Shown: in pieces, positions 60,766 to 64,000 of the stretch | Layout of the letters: the number at the start of each line of letters is the position of its first letter | Numbering within the stretch: position 1 is the first letter of the stretch | DNA from: JALYUA01 sp039933215 | GTDB lineage: Bacteria; Acidobacteriota; Thermoanaerobaculia; UBA5066; Gp7-AA6 | Assembly: GCA_039933215.1 (NCBI GenBank) | Contig: JBDTOO010000001.1 | Span: 1 to 64,000, forward strand | Direction of reading: 5' to 3' | DNA length: 64,000 nt | Position numbers and translations under genes: made by a program | Notes under the pieces: generated by a model | The model's input: the letters and a program-made list of their open reading frames with translations, nothing else | Told to the model about the DNA's origin: nothing | Databases searched by the model: none

Positions 60766-63700
60766 TCCCGCAGCTTCTCCAGCCGGTCCGATCCCTCGTC
60801 CGGTAGGGCCTCGATCTCGTCGAGGATTCTGCCCAGCTCCTCGCGCTCGGCGGCGTCGATTCTGCCGGCCAGTCCTTCCACGGTGGGCGACTCGAACAGC
60901 CACCGGATCGGCAGATCCCTCTCGAAGGTCCTCCGCAGCCGGGAGACCACCTGGGTCAGCAGCAGCGAGTGGCCGCCGAGATCGAAGAAGTTGTCCCGCG
61001 CTCCGACGCGGTCCACTTTCAACACCTCTTTCCAGATCTCGGCCACCGTGTTCTCCCGGGCGGTCCGAGGAGCCACATACAGTTCGCCGGCGCCCTGCTC
61101 GGGAGGGGGCAACGCCAGTCGGTCCACCTTCCCGTTCGCCGTCAGGGGGAGAGACCTCATCGCGACGAACGCCGTGGGCACCATGTATTCGGGCAGCTGC
61201 GAGCGGGCCCAGGCTCGCAGCTCGTCCGCCGAAATCGTCGCGCCGCGAGCCGCCACGACGTACGCCACGAGACGCGGATCTCCGGGAAGGTCTTTTCGCA
61301 CCAGCACGAAGCATTCCCGAACCTTCGCGTGCGCCGCGAGCACGGACCGGACCTCGCCCGGCTCGATGCGGAAGCCGCGGATCTTCGCCTGGTCGTCCAG
61401 GCGGCCCAGGAACTCGACGTCCCCTCCCGGCAGGTGACGGGCCCGGTCGCCGGTGCGATAGAGGCGGCCGCCGTTCGACGCCGGAAACGGATGCGGAACG
61501 AACTTCTCGGCCGTCTCGTCCGGCTGGTTGACGTAGCCGCGCGAGAGGCCCGCCCCGCCGATGTAGATCTCGCCCGCGACCCCGGCCGGCACCGGCTGCC
61601 GCCACGGATCCAGAATGAAGACTTCCGTGTTCGCGATCGGCCGTCCGATCGGAACGGTCCGCGACGGCGGGCGCGCGCCGGTCCCGCTCACGGAATGGGT
61701 CAGGGATCCGACGGTGGTTTCGGTCGGACCGTAGTGGTTCACGATGCGGCACGCGGCCGACAGCGACCGGACACGATCGACGAGATCCCAGGAGAGGGCC
61801 TCGCCGCCCAGGATCAGGAAGCGCCTCGGAACGACGGCCGCGCCGCCGCCCGAGTCGAGGAGCGCGGAAAAGTGCGACGGCACGATCTTCATAACGTCGA
61901 TCGGATGGCGCGCTGCATATTCCGCGAACCGCCCTCCGTCCATCGCGGTCTCGTATTCCACGAGATGGAGACAACCGCCCGAGATCAGCGCCGGAAAGAT
62001 CGCCGTGTTCCCCAGGTCGGCGGCGATCGTCGAGACCGCCGCGAATGCGAGCGCCGGAGAGGCGCCCTGCCCGAGCCCCAGGACGCCGGCGACGATCGCG
62101 TTGGCGTAGTTCGCGAGGCTCGAGTGCGGCACGGCGACGCCCTTGGCAGCTCCCGTCGACCCCGACGTGTGCATCACGTAGGCGAGGCTCGATGGCGTGG
62201 CGGCGCGAGGCGGATCGTCTTCGCGTCCGGCGTCGGAGGGGCCGCCGTCCATGCAGATCGTCTCCCCCGCAAAGCCTGCGACCTTCTCGAGCCACTTCGC
62301 GTGCGTCAGGAGGATCCGGCAGCCGCTGCCGGAGAGCTGCAGCTCGAGGCGCGGGCCCGGATGCTCGGGATTCAGCGGCACGTAGCCGCCGCCGGCCTTC
62401 AGGATCCCGAGGACCGCGACGATCGCGTCGGCCGACCGATCGACTGCGAGACCGACGGGGACGTCCGGTCCGACGCCCCGTTCCCGGAGCCGCCAGGCGA
62501 TCGCGTTGGCCCGCCGGTCGAGCTCTCCGTAAGTCAGCCTCGTGGCGCCGCACACGAGCGCGGGCGCGTCCGGGAAGCGCCGCGCGCGCTCCTCGAAGAG
62601 CTCGTGGACGAGCGCCGCGGGGGGTGCCTCCGGCCCCCGGCTCCAGTCCGTCAGCGTCCGAGTCTCCTCTTCGGACAGGATCGGCAGCGTGCCGGCCGGC
62701 GCGTCCGGATGCCGCGCCGCCGCGGAAACCAGGCGCTCCAGGTACGAGGCCAGACGAGCCGCCGTCCCGTCGGCGCATCGCGCGTCGGCCTCGCAGTCGA
62801 TCCGCACCCGCACCCCGGCGCCTCTTCGTTCGCAGGAGACATGCAGCGGCGCGGAGGCCCGAGGCACGAACTCGCTCAGAATGGAAAAGGCAGTTCCCCG
62901 CGCCGAGGGCAATCCCGGGAGCCGGAAAAACTCGAAACCGGGCTTCCTCGCCCGCGGCGATGCCGGCTCCCCGTCGGCGGTGCTCCCGAAATACTCCTGC
63001 CACTGCTCGTTCCGGGCGCGAGAGGCGCCGTCGGCTCTCGCCGCCTCGGCGACGGTCGCGTCGCCTTCGAACCGGGCTCCCACCGGGAGTGCCCTCGCGA
63101 AGGCGCCGAGCGCGTGCCCGAGGTCCTCGAGTCCCCGCGCCTCTTCGACGGCGTCCACGACGATCTCCGCCTCCCCCGTCAGACGCGACAGCAGAGCCTG
63201 CCAGCAAGCGAGCAGGAATTCTCCGTCCGTGAACCCGCGATCCCGCGCGAGAGCGTCGATCATCTCGATCGTCTCTCCCTCGAGGATGAACTCGCTCCCC
63301 CCGGCCCCGCCCCCGTGCGCGCCGGGCCCGGATTCGCCCTGGAAAGGAAGGACCGTCGGCCCTCCCCTCGCCCCCTCCGCGCGCCAGTACGAGGACGCGG
63401 CCTCCGGCGTCCCGTCGGCCGCCTTCCAGAGGTCTTCCTGCCACTGCGAGTAGTCGGCGTACTGGATCGCCTCTCCGGCGGCCCCGCCGCCGGGCGTGCC
63501 GGCATACCTCCCGGCGAGCTGGAGGGCCATTTCGTGCAGCGTGCGCCGGTCGGCGGCAAGCGCCGGCAGCGAGACGAGCACGACGCGCGTCCCCCCGGAG
63601 GGAGCGCCGACTCGCAGGGCGAGCGCGGGCGCCTGATCGAACGGGCGAGAGACCGCTCGCTCCCGCGCGACGAGTCGCGCGACCGCCTCGTCCGGCTCGG

Positions 63701-63986
63701 CCGTTGCCGGCTCGTTCTCGCCGGAGAGCTCGTCCTCGACCCAGGCCACGCTCCCGGTCGGCGCCACGACCTGCAGGGGGAACCGCATCCCCGGGCCCCG
63801 GTGGTAGGTCGTCCGCAGAATCTCGTGGGCGGCGACGAGCTCTTCCGCCGCGCGCAAGAGCCTCGAAGCGTCGAAGGCCCCGTCGATGCGCAGAGCGCAC
63901 CACGGCCGGTTCGACGGGTCGGACTGCAGGGCGGTCCACGCGTCCCGCTGCTGCGCGGACAGGCGGAAGCCTTCGAGCGAGCTCAT
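60762..63986 (-). CDS. NRPS: interface(C-like)-A(Asp)-PCP
   Basis: A 1074-aa protein, the most upstream cluster gene visible. Its first 435 residues resemble a condensation domain (EGFRLSAQQRDAW; AIQYADYSQWQ), but the HHxxxDG site reads LPALAAD, so it is probably an interface domain for a beta-hydroxylase rather than a bond-forming enzyme. A (about 465-950) reads DLTKIGHVGK, an aspartate code. PCP Ser is 1007 (GGHSLLLT). The ATG at 63984-63986 is only 15 bp from the window end. Because a true C domain is missing, the preceding gene outside the window should end with one. Confidence 0.92.
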   Translation of the reverse strand: MSSLEGFRLSAQQRDAWTALQSDPSNRPWCALRIDGAFDASRLLRAAEELVAAHEILRTTYHRGPGMRFPLQVVAPTGSVAWVEDELSGENEPATAEPDEAVARLVARERAVSRPFDQAPALALRVGAPSGGTRVVLVSLPALAADRRTLHEMALQLAGRYAGTPGGGAAGEAIQYADYSQWQEDLWKAADGTPEAASSYWRAEGARGGPTVLPFQGESGPGAHGGGAGGSEFILEGETIEMIDALARDRGFTDGEFLLACWQALLSRLTGEAEIVVDAVEEARGLEDLGHALGAFARALPVGARFEGDATVAEAARADGASRARNEQWQEYFGSTADGEPASPRARKPGFEFFRLPGLPSARGTAFSILSEFVPRASAPLHVSCERRGAGVRVRIDCEADARCADGTAARLASYLERLVSAAARHPDAPAGTLPILSEEETRTLTDWSRGPEAPPAALVHELFEERARRFPDAPALVCGATRLTYGELDRRANAIAWRLRERGVGPDVPVGLAVDRSADAIVAVLGILKAGGGYVPLNPEHPGPRLELQLSGSGCRILLTHAKWLEKVAGFAGETICMDGGPSDAGREDDPPRAATPSSLAYVMHTSGSTGAAKGVAVPHSSLANYANAIVAGVLGLGQGASPALAFAAVSTIAADLGNTAIFPALISGGCLHLVEYETAMDGGRFAEYAARHPIDVMKIVPSHFSALLDSGGGAAVVPRRFLILGGEALSWDLVDRVRSLSAACRIVNHYGPTETTVGSLTHSVSGTGARPPSRTVPIGRPIANTEVFILDPWRQPVPAGVAGEIYIGGAGLSRGYVNQPDETAEKFVPHPFPASNGGRLYRTGDRARHLPGGDVEFLGRLDDQAKIRGFRIEPGEVRSVLAAHAKVRECFVLVRKDLPGDPRLVAYVVAARGATISADELRAWARSQLPEYMVPTAFVAMRSLPLTANGKVDRLALPPPEQGAGELYVAPRTARENTVAEIWKEVLKVDRVGARDNFFDLGGHSLLLTQVVSRLRRTFERDLPIRWLFESPTVEGLAGRIDAAEREELGRILDEIEALPDEGSDRLEKLRE

Positions 63987-64000
63987 CCCCCGTCGACCTC

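Noticed and set aside
60766..63939. Upstream extension of the beta-Ala NRPS frame
   Set aside because: Arg-rich shadow of the Asp module gene; the ATGA-coupled ATG at 60765 starts the normal linker and C domain.

Overview
The window is GC-rich, almost entirely coding and mostly read on the minus strand. Its left end is a core translation block in the order rplM-rpsI-rpsB-tsf-pyrH-frr-ispD-ispF-rlmB-tRNA-Thr. The block order, the composition, a TPR-fused alkaline-phosphatase-superfamily hydrolase and an IPTL-CTERM-type surface protein suggest a Gram-negative soil-type bacterium, perhaps Acidobacteriota. That taxon is an inference and was not tested.

Region 1 (1-6.3 kb) holds these core genes as one tightly packed operon with a clear sigma70-type promoter at 6276-6304. 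Region 2 (6.4-15 kb) is accessory: a LuxR-family regulator with a degenerate receiver, a divergent 450-bp control region with two strong palindromes, two tandem secreted parallel beta-helix proteins, an Sfp-type phosphopantetheinyl transferase (the enzyme type that activates carrier proteins), the TPR hydrolase, and a Thr/Pro-rich protein with an IPTL-CTERM sorting signal.

Region 3 (15-64 kb, running past the right edge) is a large NRPS/PKS cluster transcribed right to left. It has eleven adenylation domains, one PKS module with a fused aminotransferase, two N-methyltransferases, one epimerase, four thioesterases and two different stand-alone beta-hydroxylases. A Rho-independent terminator (32394-32427) and a promoter (32284-32311) split it into two transcription units. 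Specificity codes read by eye give, for unit 1: (beta-OH)Asp - beta-Ala - D-(beta-OH)Asp - Gly - N-Me-Gln - Ala - Val - TE, followed by a separate A-PCP-TE protein. Unit 2 gives: a CmlA-like diiron beta-hydroxylase, Val loading (A-PCP), malonyl extension with beta-transamination, N-Me-Gly, TE, then a separate A-PCP-TE with a Pro-like code and a Cys-nucleophile TE.

The two Asp modules each begin with a condensation-like domain lacking HHxxxDG, and a SyrP-like Fe(II)/2-oxoglutarate hydroxylase sits between them. This matches the interface-domain/beta-hydroxylase logic known from beta-hydroxyaspartate siderophores. The predicted Asp-X-Asp-Gly order also resembles the calcium-binding motif of calcium-dependent lipopeptides. 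The product is unknown; a metal-binding peptide is the best-supported idea. No transporter, TonB receptor or MbtH gene is visible.
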